Shown piece after piece: positions 37,976 through 48,879 of a DNA stretch of 64,000 nt. The translations under genes were made by a program, and so were the position numbers. The DNA is from Opisthorchis felineus (taxonomy: Eukaryota; Platyhelminthes; Trematoda; Opisthorchiida; Opisthorchiidae), in the NCBI GenBank assembly GCA_004794785.1, contig SJOL01009466.1:65714-129713 (forward strand), read 5' to 3'. Position 1 is the first letter of the stretch. Each line of letters starts with the position of its first letter. Below the pieces are notes generated by a model, which was not told where the DNA came from, made no database searches, and saw only the letters and a program-made list of their open reading frames with translations.

Positions 37976-38140
37976 ATGCATATTCTTTGCCATGCCGGGG
38001 TTCATACGCTACGCGTGGTGTTAGAAATACTCCACCAGCGCAACATGGACGCACCCGAATTATCACGTCTGATCAAACAATCGTATCCTTTCTTTGATCG
38101 AATGTTTGAAGATAACCCAATCACTATTCCGGTTGTGTAG
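37976..38140 (+). CDS. Small coding-like frame, unassigned
   Basis: ATG at 37976 opens a 54-codon frame: MHILCHAGVHTLRVVLEILH, later MDAPELSRLIKQSYPFFDRM and FEDNPITIPVV, stop. The amphipathic, charged composition looks like a real helical protein segment. No clear acceptor or family was found. It may be an exon, a relic, or chance. Confidence 0.28.
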   Translation: MHILCHAGVHTLRVVLEILHQRNMDAPELSRLIKQSYPFFDRMFEDNPITIPVV

Positions 38141-38215
38141 ACCAGTCAACTCGCTTATCAATCGCACGCTCACCACGCATATCAGAAGTCCGGGGTTCAG
38201 ATTTCGGTACGACTA
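38141..38215 (+). repeat. tRNA-SINE-like head
   Basis: GGGTTCAGATTTC at 38193-38205 resembles a pol III B box, and CAATCGCACGCTCACC upstream could be a decayed A box. Only a remnant. Confidence 0.25.
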
Positions 38216-38711
38216 AAGCCGATGAACTCTAATAACAACGGATCTTCAGCCAAGTGCTTTCCCTATTTGGTGTGGATCAACCGGAAATAACTGTGCCAGA
38301 ATGGGGCGAAGACTGTGCAGACGAAATCGATGGGAGTGCGAAATCGCGTATTTGTTGCTGAGCATCTGTTCACCTATTTGTACATGGCACTTTCTAAACC
38401 AGCTCTGCCTCTTTTGATATCCAGGATCTTGTAAGATTCATGTGACTGACGCTTCTGCATCCGGGACTCAACAGGCTGCTACATTACTTGATGGCATTTG
38501 ATGCCGGCTCTTCTCAGGTTTCTTGCATGCGAATAAAATTGCAAATATCCAAACAGATCTCTACGCCTGCTGACACGTAACAGATGTTGCATGCGACTAG
38601 AATTAGAAACCATTGGAGATTTCCAAAATTGCTTTGTATTGGTGTTGTTTTTTTGAACAATTAAAAGATGTTGGTAAAAACAATCTGACTTTACCTATTT
38701 GTCATCCTTAG

Positions 38712-38793
38712 CCGAACCTGCTGTATTGACAGCACTAAGGATGACCAATGAGAGTGATCTGTTCATATGGTGTGAAGTCGGCGATCGCGACGA
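38712..38793 (+). CDS. TXNDC17-like exon 2, set B
   Basis: After CATCCTTAG the exon reads (G)CC GAA CCT..., that is AEPAVLTALRMTNESDLFIW then CEVGDRDE, ending GA|GTAAGT (phase 2). It has the same 82-base length and phases as 13772-13853. It joins in frame to the exon-1 copies at 29459 or 30445 and to exon 3 at 39908. It covers the strand and helix following the active site of the thioredoxin fold. Confidence 0.82.
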
Positions 38794-39169
38794 GTAAGTT
38801 TTTCCACAGTTTGTTTCATCAAAAACCGTTAATCTTTATTGCTATTGTTTCTTCCGGAAGATGTTTTCTTGGGACTCTTCGACAGGGTCATTGGGACAAC
38901 ATTTGTTGTTGCCTAATCTCCACAAGTTTTATTGTTGTACAACCCAATCAATTCCAAACATGGTGGAATGATAATAACCCAAGTTAGTACAGTGAAATCA
39001 TGATATACGTGTTTAGTGCTCTCCTACGCAGTGCCCCATTTCATGACCATTACTACTCAGCAGTTATCACGTCCCCGTTGCTTAGTTCACGTAACGATAA
39101 TTTTGCTACATTTTGAGCAGAATTTTCCTCAAATTCTTTCTACGGTAACAATCCTTGTTATTTCGACAA

Positions 39170-39350
39170 ATACGCTCATTTGCATATCAATTTGGTTTTC
39201 ACGAGAGACTCAGATGAATCTCTCGTTTATGATATTCTTCAACTGAATGTGTTGCGCAAAGGCCGCCTCATGTTTCAGTTGGTACGATATTCGAGGCATC
39301 GCAATATATTTTCATTTAGGAAACTACTCACAAGGTTGCTGAATCCTTAT
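39170..39350 (-). repeat. Tail module of the ribozyme-linked repeat
   Basis: Contains CATTTGCATATCAATTTGG, GAATCTCTCGTTTATGA, AAAGGCCGCCTCATGTTTCA and ends in ACTACTCACAAGGTTGCTGA, all shared with 55.8-56.2 kb and in part 1.1 kb. The ribozyme half that would follow is missing. It lies in the intron between TXNDC17 exons 2 and 3. Confidence 0.7.
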
Positions 39351-39425
39351 TATTCTTCTTGCTTCACCCAAAGGTGAACGTAAATTTTCAATGACTGTTT
39401 CAATATAAAATCTTCGACAAAGTTA

Positions 39426-39806
39426 TCATAGGTAGTAAAATGGCAAAGACTGAGATAGAAATAGACAAGTCAACCGATCGACTAAATAAAGAATGGACAT
39501 TACTGGATGCCCGTCATGAGGTTGATTATGACTTGGAATTGTTTCGGACGTGTCAGCGGTGGGCGTTTTCAAAACCAGAAATGAGTGCTTCTGTAGATAA
39601 GTATGACCGATAATATATCTTTGTATTCCTGGATGAGGGTTCAAACACATTCCCTCTTGATGATAACACTTATAGTCGACCACATCACGGCATGCTCCAC
39701 GGTCAACTGTATAATATAATCGGCATGGTTCAGTTGGATACACATATCTACTCACATTCTTATCTTTGCTGTCCAGTCGTTCGTTAAAAACCAGCCATCG
39801 AATCAT
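39426..39806 (-). repeat. Possible SINE-like sequence with long chance frame
   Basis: A 126-codon - strand frame lies here, but it includes GTGTTTGAACCCTC (39635-39648), a B-box-like word, and tracts such as ACCGATCGACTAAATAAAG. I consider it repeat DNA rather than a gene; there are no family motifs. Confidence 0.25.
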
Positions 39807-39907
39807 TTGAGGATGAACAGGAATTCAGCCAGACTCACAAACAGCTTTTCCTTTACATACATATTTATGTGTGAGCTTGACTTTGTCCTCTCTTCTGACA
39901 TCCGTAG

Positions 39908-39989
39908 GTGGATATCTCCAGACAATCCTTTCAGAAAGCACCATGTGTTTCGATTGAAAGAGATTCCAACTCTCGTGTCGCTGACTTTG
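39908..39989 (+). CDS. TXNDC17-like exon 3
   Basis: After GACATCCGTAG the exon completes the split codon to read E-WISPDNPFRKHHVFRLKE then IPTLVSLTL, ending at TTG|GTAAGT in phase 0. This matches the family segment WKDPNNxFR...VPTLL (cis-proline loop region; IPTL holds the conserved proline of thioredoxin folds). It is again 82 bases long. The exon confirms the gene model running from 29.5 kb. Confidence 0.82.
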
Positions 39990-42693
39990 GTAAGTTAACT
40001 TTTAAGTGTCTCTCAGTTCATCCGAAGCAGTTTTAAAAAAAACACTTCACTTGTATTTGACTGAGTTAGTTCGTTGTGAGTACTACAACAACGAAGTAAG
40101 CAATTAGTAATCCACTGACTTCTGCGACCACCATACCCAATGAATAAGGCCCATTCTATCAATAATTTAAAATAGTTTTTGAAGGAAAACACTGCCCGTA
40201 GAACGTTGGCAACCGACGATCGGTTCCACCCTCCTTGCGATCCGCAAATTTCCTTCAATCTTATATTCTGCTTGAACACTCTCTCTTATTTGCGTATGTC
40301 GTAAACTAGAGGTTCGGCAGGGATTCAGTTGAGTCTCTGTTGACATCAACTCAATTTGCAGACGCATGGATTTCTCCAACTAAACTATTTTTATATTAAC
40401 CCATAAACGCAGTGCTCAGACAGGATGGTGAACTTTTTTCAGCAGTCTGGTAACAGGGTTTTTGTTAAGGCACTGTATCCAAACCGCTATCCCCAGAGTC
40501 AGTCAGCCAATTTGCACGTGTATCGAGTTTTTGCAGGCGGAGGAAATTTCAGAGACACCAGTCTGAAGCAGTTCACAAACCGCATGTGATGGGTCCAGTA
40601 AGAACGAAGCTAGTCTAGTGGTGTCACTGCCTTATAGACTGGACCACAAATCCACTACTGACTTGACTATCACGGTTACGGAAAAGAGTGCTCCAGGAGT
40701 TTTCCAGTGCCTGGTAGCCTCGGCTGCACACAGTGACTGCCCGAGTTGAAAAGAATTTCGAGAAATACACGGCCTGTTAATGGGCATTCTAACCATGAAA
40801 GTGAAAATGGGGATGCTTAAGACCTCACTCCAACACGACCTTTTAAGTCTTTTAAGAGTTACAAGCTATAGCTTACTTTTAGCTGCGCGACCAGAGCTTT
40901 GGTGATTCCATAGACTTTTTCGGCGAAGGTCGCGAACCACAAACATAAGCTTAATATCAGATCCAGTATGATGCCCGATATCCATCTCTGTTACTCTCGA
41001 ACCACTTTGCATTTAAAAAACCACCATTACCAAGGCGTCACAAGAATGTCTCAAAGCTGAGAGATTCAGAGCTGTCAACTATAAGGGTATTATCCGTTTA
41101 CGCGAAGACTATGCGCACAATTTATACAAAAAACACTGCAGTTTTGCTGCAAATGAATACGCAACTAGCATTTAACATAACCGTTACGGAGTATGTCACT
41201 GACCCAGTGGATTTGATCTCTTTTGCTCACCAGACATACTATCAGTAGCAACGCTCATTCAAATGGCTTTCGATCAAACGTGGGATAAAAAACGACCGAG
41301 ATATTTTAGCTCAAATAACACTGATACTCTGAACTATTTTCAAGTGTTTTTTTAAGCTCACGGCTCAAAGTAGAGGCCAAATAAGTTGTGCGCGAAAATC
41401 ATTGTTTGATTATGATGTGCAAGATACCTAGTTCTGAATGGAGTAACTTTATGTCAACCATGGGGAAGTGCATGAAAATATGATATGAGGTACATAATAG
41501 TACGGCTGCGGTTTCAATGTGGGACTGTTCAAGACTCAACATATTCCTCGTTTGACTATCTGCTACACAGGTGCACTGATACTTAACATATAGACTTAAT
41601 CTCAATCCACGAGGAGTAAAGAAAAGCGAGATTCTATTCTATTCTTACTATGTGCTCTGTTCAAAGGGACCGCTTTTGGTAATGTTTTAACATGGGGTAG
41701 TCATATTTTCCATAAGTTATAGTTGCGAGACAAGTAAAAGTTATTTTGTACAGACTGTGCCGATGTATTAACCTCAAGGTGCGCTTCTGTTTACGAAAAT
41801 TGTATATACTCGACAAATAGATACTATGATGACTTTTCTGGCCTTACCTATCCTAGCCTACTTCAGAAACAGCAAATGAAATGGCTGATTATATGTGGTT
41901 ATGGCTGAATACCTGGCTTTGTTTTCCATCTATGGACCAATATCACTCAGATTATCACAATAACCATGTTTTGTAGTGAACTGCTTTGTTATTGTGAGAC
42001 AACGGAGACAAAACGTCTCAAGTGATTACCGAAGTGACGTCATTGTGAACTTGACTCGTGGGTAGTCAAGGTGGTTGACAAAGCTTCTGACTGGAATCCA
42101 CAGTTTATTGACGGTTTGAACGACGGTGTAGTTGCATTGACGGGAGTGGATACAATAATCTGGCAAATTTTCATTGTAAAATAACGGTCCATTATGAATG
42201 AGTCGTCCTCACTTCAACAAGAGTTTCACTACTGTTGTTAAATGTTTGACGACTGCCTGCACTGTGCTGCAGAATTCTGTCATCCACATTTGTTCCCCTC
42301 GTTTAATTGTTTGCTTTGGTATGTATAGATGGGTTTTCGTAGCCATGAATGTAAAGTTATTTTACAAACTGTTTTTCTGTTTTTTTGATTTGACAATGGG
42401 CCTTTCGGTGTAAAGATCGATGGGCCTGTTGCAGTGACTCAAAATTGGCTCGGTGCATAAGATCATTTGCTGAGGCATTGTTTGATGAACAACACTAGAC
42501 TGTCCAAGGAGTCCACCACACTTGTCTGTACATATGGCGGTGATATTTCGCGAAGAGCAAACCGGGAAACTCTTTCTGGACGATTGTATTTGGCACTGGT
42601 TATGTGGGGATGGTCAACCGGCATATAAGACCTATGGAAACCCAGTTTTCAGGTCGCTGATCGCGACGTGCATACTGACGATTCCGTAGTGAG
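39990..42693. other. TXNDC17 intron 3, no recognisable gene
   Basis: No family motif, strong splice pair or repeat copy was recognised in this stretch. Confidence 0.4.
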
Positions 42694-42720
42694 ATTTTCG
42701 TGATCATTACAGATCCTCAG

Positions 42721-42783
42721 GAGGACGATGAAGCAATCGCTTTTTTGAATCGAATATTCTTGGCTTCTATCCGTCCGAAATGA
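42721..42783 (+). CDS. Probable last exon of the TXNDC17-like gene
   Basis: After GATCCTCAG the frame in phase 0 reads EDDEAIAFLNRIFLASIRPK, stop TGA. With 29459, 38712 and 39908 this gives about 126 residues, near the usual length of about 123 for this family. An alternative acceptor after TAGTGAG would start the exon at 42694 in the same phase and add nine residues. Sequence similarity in this tail is weak; the support is phase, length and the poly(A) signal that follows at once. Confidence 0.45.
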   Translation, partial: EDDEAIAFLNRIFLASIRPK

Positions 42784-42797
42784 ACTGACTTTTGCGA

Positions 42798-42803
42798 AAT
42801 AAA
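42798..42803 (+). terminator. Poly(A) signal AATAAA
   Basis: AATAAA begins 15 bases after the TGA at 42781-42783, consistent with a short 3' untranslated region for the TXNDC17-like gene. Confidence 0.45.
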
Positions 42804-44110
42804 TAATCAACTTCGTTCTTTCAATTCCTAGCACAACGGAATACTCGACGTAAAATCACGACTGATTGGAAATGACTGCAAGCAAGTTCGCCTGGTTGAA
42901 AAATTCTTTGTTCAGGGCTGACCATTTTGCAATTCCACTTGATCAAAGGACATCCCAATAAGTAGTTGTTCAGTAGTTCTTATCGATTTTTCACCTTACA
43001 TACCACCACTTTTCAATGATTCCCTAATTCACTGTTGTATGCTCTCCGCCTGGCTACTCTACGTGTGAAAGTTCCCCGTTTTCAACATGGATGTGTTCTT
43101 GACTTCCGAATCGTTACTTGTTACTTCCCCTTGAAGAGTCAACCCTTACCGGCAGATGAGAAAAATAAGTCTGCAAAAGTCTGGCGTGTTTTACCTAACT
43201 GACATAACTGATAAAACGCTACAGGGTAAGTAATGAACCTACGGAAAGGCAACGCAGAAAGACAGTGAATAAAACAATAAGCCTTACTAGGGCTCTAGCT
43301 GGGTGCTGTGCAAAATGCTACATACTGGGCAATATACAAACAGATTCTGCCGTATAAATGACACGGCGGTGATTTTTAGGGGCTGAGTTTCCTTTCCCAA
43401 ACAGGGAAAGGAAACAATAGGGTTTACAATAGGGTTTCGTCAAAACTGGAATTCCTGCACAAGGTGTCTTTATAAAAACAACACCATGCTTCTTTGTTGT
43501 AAGAAACAGGGTTCGGAGCACTCAAACTATTCTTTACTTCGAGATACTGATTAACTGGAGCGTTAGTTAAAAATAAAGTCGGACAATGACAGCTCCATTT
43601 CTCTAACTATACTATGTTTACATGAATTTAAGATGATCACAGCCAGTGGTTTACACCAGGTGGTACCCGCTTCAACGGATAATTAGTAGCACTCATCCCA
43701 ACGAAGAATTTCGGTAGCTTCTCGCCAGTCAGCATCGAATTATTGTCAGGATTGTTCAATCCAGAACAATCAAGATTTGATAGCAGAAGATAGTTGCCCC
43801 CCCCACCCAAAAATAAAAAAAGATCAATGATGTATTCGAACAGTTGAAACCACTCGTGAAGTTACTATTTCAGAAAAGATTCAAAAACAGCCGGTTGGGG
43901 AGGGTTAAATAGTAAGTAGTTAGTAGTACACTAGTTAGTAGTTAGTTAGTAGTAAGTAAAAACAGATGGATGATATTTCGTTTGCGAAGGTGAATAGGAG
44001 TAAGAGTGGCTATTTGAAAGCCTTGATGTGGTGGCTAACCGTTGTATCATATCGACAGATTAACAGCGGTACCATTAGGTTGACGATGAAGTTGAAGTTA
44101 GGAAGCAACA
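42804..44110. other. No recognisable gene; TAGT-type tandem repeat
   Basis: 43911-43957 is a low-complexity run built from TAGT/AGTAAGT units. Otherwise nothing recognisable. Confidence 0.4.
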
Positions 44111-44111
44111 C

Positions 44112-44227
44112 ACTACTCACAAGGTTGCTGAAAACTCTTCGATAGCTCACGACCGACTTCGCCCTTCTTGGGACTCATCGGGTAGGCACAGTACGCGAGT
44201 TTCCGTCAACCTTATGCTCTACTAAGT
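44112..44227 (-). repeat. Dispersed repeat copy with hammerhead remnant
   Basis: On the - strand at 44145-44187: GCCTAC, CCGATGA, stem II GTCCC/GGGC with loop AAGA, GAAGT, CGGTC, GTGAGC. The layout equals a type I hammerhead with a short palindromic stem III, but the first core box has T-to-C and the GAAA box reads GAAG, so it should not cleave. This copy keeps stem II best. Confidence 0.65.
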
Positions 44228-45091
44228 TGCAGGAAATTCAAGAAGCAAATCGATAACGAAGTTAAGGAGCACGAATTATTCCTGTAGGCCAGAAAGCGCT
44301 CACAGGATTCAGTAAAGTGCTTTTATAATGGGTTTTTATAATGAGGTATTTTTGATCGCCCGGAGCTTCTATAACTTCTAAAGATCCCCAAAACCAAGAG
44401 TTGCTTTCAGTTCAATATAAACGATTATTGTGAAGATATGATTATCGCGAATTTTCTTCCCCAGGCGATTGATCCACCTATGCCGAAGAGTATCTCGGAA
44501 GCTACAAATGCCAGGCTGATGCCATCGGAGCCAAGTGCCCAGTTGCAACAAAGGAAGGATATTTAGAGCTGAATTTCAGCTGCGGATGAGGGCTGGTGTC
44601 AAGTTTTTATACAGATTCATTAGGCTTTTTCAGAAATTTTGTTGACAAAGGCCAGGTGAGGTGTTCTTTGAAGTGTCCAGTCCGTCGCTGAAGACGATGC
44701 TTCACACGAATCGCTGTTCCACCTTTTTGCAAAATCGTTTTTTGGCAGTTGAGCGAATCTGCTGAATTATGTATACCTGTTTCCCACAGCAGAAGTTTTC
44801 TCCATTTCCTAAGGCTTCACAATCCATCGGTACCCTCTGTTATTCTTTAGGCGTTTATGAGACCTGAGTATACGATCCTCATCGACTTTTGCTGGTATGG
44901 TGTATCTGGCATCCATAAGGGATGCTGGTCTTGATGATATTCAGTGCTCATTTGATCGGGTTGGATGCTTTGGTCAAACATGCTAAAAGCTGAAAGCATA
45001 GGTTCCTTCACTCTTTCTTTCAGTCAAAAGTCAGCCAGCCAGCCATCAATGTGTGACTATGAATTTCCATAGATTTCCAGTTGGAGTTGAG
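44228..45091. other. No recognisable gene
   Basis: No open frame with family features and no repeat copy was recognised. Confidence 0.4.
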
Positions 45092-45541
45092 CTACAGAAA
45101 CCCATTAGAGTTGATGAACTTAATATCCCTGCCTGGGTCTGCGTGTTCCTGCGGAAAAGCGAGTAGTACAGTACCACCATTATCATTACCTTTGGCTGTA
45201 AGAAGCGCACACTTGCCGTACAGTGTTATGATCGGAATCCAGTTGCGTGCTACAGAATGAATGGCCATTGTTAAGTGAATATCTCTTCCGGTAACTATTG
45301 GGTATATGTTCCAGGTGAGTCCATGGTTGGCTCGCATTTGGTAGCCTCCAAGTGATACCTTGTGGGCATCTGTATTGAACGTTTGCACTGTCCCAGGACA
45401 TATGTTCTTCAGCGCATAACTGAAGAATTCGTCACGAGCAATGACTCCGAATCTACCACGCAACTTTCCTCCTCCCGGACTCAAAGATTCAAATTGAGAA
45501 TTCACAAAATCCGCCTCCGTACTAACGAAAGTCGTACTGGC
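45092..45541 (-). CDS. Unassigned exon or ORF, about 150 residues
   Basis: One uninterrupted - strand frame ends at TAG (45094-45092) and can begin after TTTTATTGGTATCTGCCAG, a good acceptor; the first codon of the open frame is TTG, so an ATG start is not visible. It includes GRFGVIARDEFFSYALKN, TVQTFNTDAHKVSLGGYQMR and LLAFPQEHADPGRDIKFINS. Mixed hydrophobic and polar composition without low complexity suggests a globular domain. It has one or two cysteines, no obvious membrane segment. Its length is unusual for chance. I recognise no family; it may be the terminal exon of a multi-exon gene. Confidence 0.45.
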   Translation of the reverse strand, partial: ASTTFVSTEADFVNSQFESLSPGGGKLRGRFGVIARDEFFSYALKNICPGTVQTFNTDAHKVSLGGYQMRANHGLTWNIYPIVTGRDIHLTMAIHSVARNWIPIITLYGKCALLTAKGNDNGGTVLLAFPQEHADPGRDIKFINSNGFL

Positions 45542-45599
45542 AGATACCAATAAAACACGTCGATACTGATGCTAGAACAACAAAATCTATCCTGCGTCG

Positions 45600-46225
45600 A
45601 GCTCCCCTGCCTTGGATTCCATCAAAGCATCGTACAGCTCAGATACCTATTAGGGTGAGCGCTACCCCCAATCTGTACCGTATGTGACAAATTCCGGCTG
45701 ACTATCCACAAAAAAGCCAGAGCTCGAACCTCGGGCACTTCACTCTGCGCAACGCCACAATCCGAGCTGTGAGCGTGGTCTTCCGGTCAAGCTCCGCACA
45801 TTGCGCTTCCTCACAGCTACGCACGCCTACCATCGCATGGGGAGCCGTCGACGTTGCTCTCACTTAGGAAATGTGGGTGTGTGGCAGACACGTGCGAACC
45901 ATGATCTCCGGCCTCCCATCGCTTGGGTACGGCAACGCTTTTCTGAGTCAGGCGTCCAAAGTGCACTGCGTATCGGTCGCTCTTCGGAGGAACACAGGCA
46001 GATCACCCGGGCTCAGTCAAACGGCACGCTGACTCAATGACGAGTGCGGATGGACTGATACAGCTAACGAAACCAAACCAAGCCCGCCAAACGAGCGATC
46101 GATAGCAGCAAGGACAGTCTGGACGCTGCGGTGGACAGCCAGCCGTCCTCTGGCAGCGCAACTAACCCCGAGAACGGGAGTCGAACAATACTGTCGGCTG
46201 TAGTCCGGCGCTAAACCGTCGGTTG
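45600..46225 (-). repeat. GC-rich island with tRNA-like promoter words
   Basis: Markedly richer in G+C than its surroundings and without long frames. On the - strand it starts with GGTTTAGCGCCGGACTACAG and, about 20 bases on, TTGTTCGACTCCCG (46173-46188), resembling A and B boxes of a tRNA-derived SINE. Another B-box-like word (GAGGTTCGAGCTC) lies near 45723-45735. A SINE or a transferred repeat is the likely explanation. Confidence 0.4.
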
Positions 46226-47301
46226 GACCTCATGGTACTTTGACAACAAACAGACATTTACGAGGAACGGGCCACAATATTCATTACTCAGTAGAGAGTT
46301 TTGGGCCATTTCAGAACGCCTGCACAATGTGGCCTGCCAATTTCAAAAAATAACTGGATAACTTCCAGATAGAATTCGATGAATTGTTAATCCCTTCCAC
46401 TGAGCAATGAGATCGTCCTACCGTAATTTATTAAGTAACACGAAATGTCAGGAATCCGGTGGCAGTAGGTTTGTACCATGTGGTTCCCCACTTTTCGGCC
46501 TACTTGTGAGATTTCGTAGCACCGTCAGACTCAGATTGTGAGCTGACAACGAATGAGGTTTAGATTGACCTGGTGCGCTCATCCTCGTTCGACCTTGCTG
46601 TGAGAAACTTCACTTTGAGAGTGTAAAACTTCCGTTTCTGTAGCGATAACAGGCCAGCTTTTATTAGTGGATGACACCAGATCCATTGGAATGAATGAAG
46701 TCTCGGCGAAACATGTCCAGACTGGTTGCGAAACTCTGACCTCTTTTTTATAGCAGTGCTCTCTATATGAAACCACCAAGCACGGATGCTTGAGGACTAA
46801 TAAGACCCTACTGCCTATCTTTGTTCTTGGCGTTCGTACAACCCGTTTCTATCCAGATTGTCTGAGTGAATAATCGGGAGTGCACGTCCATTTGACGTTT
46901 GTGGTAGACTAGCATTCTCAACTCCTTCCGATTTCATTTTGTTTTGATTACGAAGCGTTATCTGAATAAATTGAAAACTGCTTCAATGAAAGTTGAGAAA
47001 AAACATTCGCCCAATGGTATTGCTGCCTATGGTGAGCTTTGATGCCCCGTTGTTTTTTCACAGTTGTTAAAAGTTTTCTGAACGACCCTCTATTTGCCTT
47101 TATATCTTTCTGACATTGATCTATAATACAATAAAGATATAATGATGCTGAATTCTAGATCGAAGGAATGTGCATTTACAGATTCCGTTTGGTACCTTCA
47201 ACTCCGTTATGGGCTGACACGAGAAAAAAGTGAGAATCGTAAAAGAAATCACGCCATTCGAGATAAACACACTTGCTATTGTTGGCACCAGTTTCACAGA
47301 G
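46226..47301. other. No recognisable gene
   Basis: Holds the 3' side of the G gamma gene on the - strand. No clear AATAAA for that strand was found near the stop codon. Confidence 0.35.
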
Positions 47302-47523
47302 TCAGAAAATGATACAACAAGATTTCTTTTTAAAAGGGTTTTCCGACCGGGAAGCCGCGCTTTGGTCAAGCCAAATATCTGTTTTAGACGCCTGTTGGAA
47401 ATCTCGCAGTAATCCTTTGATCAAATCCGAAGTTGGTGTGCGCTCAAACTGAATCTGTTTTATCAACATTTCTTTTTCATCCTCAAGGCCTTTCAAAACC
47501 CGAGCGTCATGTCCAAAATCCAT
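47302..47523 (-). CDS. Heterotrimeric G-protein gamma subunit
   Basis: Complete 73-codon frame from ATG (47523) to TGA. G gamma subunits pair with G beta through an N-terminal coiled coil and anchor the dimer to the membrane by prenylation. Here residues about 8-30 (VLKGLEDEKEMLIKQI...) form the coiled coil; TSDLIKGLLRDFQ is the second helix; ENPFKKKSCCIIF carries the conserved NPF turn, a basic patch and the CaaX box CIIF. A terminal phenylalanine is compatible with geranylgeranylation. Length fits the 65-75 of the family; the pattern QIQFER...TSDLIK...KTDIWL resembles the GNG13 type more than GNG2, from memory. No intron interrupts the coding part. Upstream lies TTAGCATAAC before the ATG; no promoter was seen. 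Confidence 0.85.
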   Translation of the reverse strand: MDFGHDARVLKGLEDEKEMLIKQIQFERTPTSDLIKGLLRDFQQASKTDIWLDQSAASRSENPFKKKSCCIIF

Positions 47524-47771
47524 GTTATGCTAAGGAAGGCGGTAACTCAGAATTAAGCGTTCGCAACCAGCTACGATTATATTTTCTGGAATTCAAGGCC
47601 TTCAAACTGTCACTGCGGTTCGAAAAGCGCAAAAGCGAATAACTAGAATCTATCGTCTTGCTCCCTGCCGCAAAGAGAACTTCAAACCAACATGCTATTG
47701 ATTTTAGATCACGGGTTTATTTCTAATAAAATGGGATGGACGAACTCTCCCAAAGGAAGTCATTTCTTCGT

Positions 47772-48134
47772 TTATTTCACTGTTTTGCCTTCAATTTCAT
47801 CATGGAGCTGTATTAGTTGGTAATTGATGTTTGGGTCTTCTTCAAACCATTCTACAGCTTAGCATGACTGAGGCGGCATTTTATAACCTTCGTGAAACGT
47901 GATAGTGTTAGAACCTGGAAAATGAAGGGAAAGAAAACTCTGACAATTTACTGTTTGAAAAAGCCGCCCATACTCTCCCGGTTTATCGTGAATCTGAGTT
48001 CTGAGTTCGTTGGGGACTTCGACAACTGGGAAAGTTAAGAACAATTACCTGACATTCTACAAGCCGCCAAATCCCTAATGAATGTTTATGTACGAGAAAA
48101 CCACTATCGAGCACTTCAATTGCAAGCGCTGTGA
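47772..48134 (-). pseudogene. Broken coding-like gene upstream of G gamma, unassigned
   Basis: After GTGCTCACAG (- strand) the sequence reads LAIEVLDSGFLVHKHSLGIW, RLVECQ. One base out of frame it goes on as FPVVEVPNELRTQIHDKPGE, YGRLFQ, then HFPGSNTITFHEGYKMPPQS, a TAA, and AVEWFEEDPNINYQLIQLHD, EIEGKTVK, stop. An AATAAA (47716-47721) lies 50 bases downstream. GTAAATT...TTTTCCAG (37 bases) inside could be a micro-intron, which shifts the frame to an early stop. Either a nearly intact gene with one shift and one nonsense codon, or small exons I cannot join. No family recognised. Confidence 0.42.
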
Positions 48135-48670
48135 GCACGGGTGACTCGGTAGCCGCGAGGCTTTGAAGACAAGTTCGGAATCACAACCTAGATAGCTGAC
48201 GTTCGATCCTTCTACATCTATCTAATAATCTCTGATCAAGAGGAAGCGCGTAGTGATTTCATTTTTCGAAACCAACCGCAGTTGGTCCCACTTGTCGATA
48301 GATTTACAGTATAGGGCTTGGTGTACGAAAGTACGTACACTCACGCAGGTATGTTACTGCGTCTACCCTGATGCTCAGTCATAACAGGCAAGTACAACGA
48401 TCACGTAACTTTCAGCTACTGTCAGGTACTCAGTGAATCCACCGAGGGGTTGAGAGCAGCGGACGCAGACCTTTATACTCTCCGCCACTTCCCGATTATC
48501 GGAGGAAACTAGACGCCAGAACAGACAGCTGGATGGGGTTCAAATGAGTTCACTGTTACTGCAGCGGATAGTGTTACCCCTGGATTTCGCATAAGCGTGC
48601 CTCAAGCAGCTTCCTGAAGCGTTCTTGGGTTCGACTCTGCAACCAGATCAGTCACTCATTATTCGAGTGA
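48120..48670 (+). repeat. Two SINE-like heads
   Basis: GACGTTCGATCCTTC (about 48201-48215) with GTGACTCGGTAGCCGCGAG 65 bases upstream, and GGGTTCGACTCTGC (48627-48640) with CATAAGCGTGCC upstream, each resemble A/B-box pairs. No longer body shared with other copies was verified. Confidence 0.3.
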
Positions 48671-48879
48671 ATAGGATGAGTCTAGCAGCCATTTTTAACT
48701 CCCTCAGCTTGAACATCTTTCAGCTGTGGCCTCGTACTGATGAGTCATTACTGAAGATGAAGTTCTGCATAAGGTCAGTGCTAAGTTCACCTTGCGGACA
48801 CCGCGGACAATAAACTAGGTCTTCTTGTCCATGCCGGTATAAATGTGAAAAGCATGTGCCTGTTTTGTAAATGGGTTTC

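Noticed and set aside
39426..39806. 126-codon - strand frame
   Set aside because: Lies in intron DNA with repeat-like words; no protein family features.
48738..48765. CTGATGAGTCATTACTGAAG as a possible hammerhead box
   Set aside because: No GAAA box or pairing stem II follows.
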